6,985 nucleotides of DNA, taken from NCBI GenBank assembly GCA_963975135.1, contig CAXBGQ010000167.1, forward strand, positions 1 through 6,985, given 5' to 3'. Origin of the DNA: Alterinioella sp963975135 (GTDB taxonomy: Bacteria > Pseudomonadota > Alphaproteobacteria > Rhodobacterales > Rhodobacteraceae). A program made the position numbers and the translations under genes. Of this stretch, positions 6,335-6,985 are shown in pieces (the stretch's first letter is position 1; the number at the start of each line of letters is the position of its first letter). Under the pieces are notes generated by a model that searched no databases, was not told where the DNA came from, and was given only the letters and a program-made list of their open reading frames with translations.

Positions 6335-6985
6335 AAAAGAAACTGGCCCTGCTGGCTTTTCTGGTGCTGTCCTCTTGTGCGGCGGTCGAGGGCCTCGGCA
6401 GTGGCGAAACCGAAGGCAGCCCGATGTTCTCGGCGGTGCGCCAGATCGGCAGCGGGATCTTCAGCCGGGGCCGGGGCGAAGCGCCACCCCAGTTCACCGC
6501 GACCCGCGCGTCGCTCAACGCGGCGGGAATCACCCGACCGGTTCTGGTCGCGCGTCTGGATGCGGTGGGTATCTCGGTCGGGCTGCTGGAGTTCCAGACC
6601 CCGCGCGACGTCATTGTCTGGCGCAGCCTTGACGGCAACACGATCACCACCGCAGGCGGGCTTTTGCGAAACACCCGCGGCTTCGGCACCGATTTGCACA
6701 GCCTGGAAACCGCGCCGCTGCAACGCGCATTGTCGAATGGCGGACCCGCGGAATATTCCCGGCTCTTTCGTGGACTCGACGGGCTGGATCAGATCGAGAC
6801 GCATCGGCTTTATTGCCAGTTACAGCCCGAAACCCGCGAAACCGTCGATGTTTTGGGCCGTGCCTATGACACGCAACGCTACGTGGAAACCTGCCGTGTA
6901 CAGGATCGCGATACGCCGGTTTTTGAAAACACTTATTGGCAGGGCAGGGGTGGAACGATCAGGCAATCGCGGCAATGGGCGGGCC
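6331..6985 (+). CDS. yjbF: YjbF/GfcB-family outer-membrane lipoprotein, 3' end cut by window edge
   Basis: Predicted lipoprotein partner of YjbH in exopolysaccharide or group 4 capsule-type production. The N-terminus MKKKLALLAFLVLSSC is a type II signal peptide with lipobox LSSC, lipidated at Cys16; Ala17 and Ala18 at +2/+3 predict sorting to the outer membrane. Family-like features include LDAVGISVGLLEFQTPRD (76-93), VIVWRSLDG (94-102) and GGLLRNTRGFGTDLHS (109-124). Cys162 and Cys188 could form a disulfide. Visible length is 218 residues, about the size of E. coli YjbF, and the end TIRQSRQWAG looks like the family's last segment, so only a short tail should be missing. The ATG at 6331 overlaps the yjbH stop as ATGA; an in-frame ATG at 6325 would add two residues (MA). 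GGGCGCGGG just upstream is the only purine-rich ribosome-site candidate. The order yjbH then yjbF is the reverse of the E. coli yjbEFGH operon. Confidence 0.9.
   Translation, partial: MKKKLALLAFLVLSSCAAVEGLGSGETEGSPMFSAVRQIGSGIFSRGRGEAPPQFTATRASLNAAGITRPVLVARLDAVGISVGLLEFQTPRDVIVWRSLDGNTITTAGGLLRNTRGFGTDLHSLETAPLQRALSNGGPAEYSRLFRGLDGLDQIETHRLYCQLQPETRETVDVLGRAYDTQRYVETCRVQDRDTPVFENTYWQGRGGTIRQSRQWAG

Noticed and set aside
6105..6632. Plus-strand open frame bridging the yjbH end and yjbF start
   Set aside because: It is out of frame with both genes and gives Arg/Pro/Ser-rich sequence; yjbF has a lipobox and good family motifs in another frame.

Overview
The window reads as a chromosomal segment of a GC-rich alphaproteobacterium, most likely a Rhodobacteraceae (Roseobacter/Paracoccus-type) organism. 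This rests on codon use (strong G/C third positions, GTG start, AGGAGG Shine-Dalgarno) and on the gene set. The taxonomic call is inference; no rRNA or marker gene is present. No tRNA, rRNA, CRISPR array, transposase or attachment site was seen.

Left block, minus strand (1-1875). A small Sec-exported protein of unknown family (1480-1875) lies 41 bp upstream of a secreted zinc metalloprotease of the serralysin/M10 type (1-1438). The protease's C-terminal end runs off the left edge within its RTX calcium-binding repeats. The two genes probably form one transcription unit.

Middle, 1876-2152. A 277-bp divergent intergenic region holds the start signals of both blocks. It contains a perfect 10-bp palindrome, a tandem 8-mer, a GC hairpin and a weak sigma70-like promoter candidate for the rightward block.

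Right block, plus strand (2153-6985). A membrane-anchored nucleotide-sugar dehydratase/epimerase of the CapD/WbpM/PglF type (2153-4069) is followed, after a 99-bp gap with a hairpin, by a YjbH-family outer-membrane exopolysaccharide protein (4169-6334). This overlaps by 4 nt (ATGA) a YjbF/GfcB-family lipoprotein (6331-6985, cut by the right edge). Together they look like part of an exopolysaccharide or capsule locus: CapD-type enzyme makes a modified UDP-sugar at the inner membrane, and YjbH with YjbF act at the outer membrane in production or export.

The biology is therefore cell-surface and secretion: matrix polysaccharide on one side, an exported RTX protease with an uncharacterised exported partner on the other. 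The least explained item is the small exported protein in front of the protease. Nothing else in the window demands a new kind of system.
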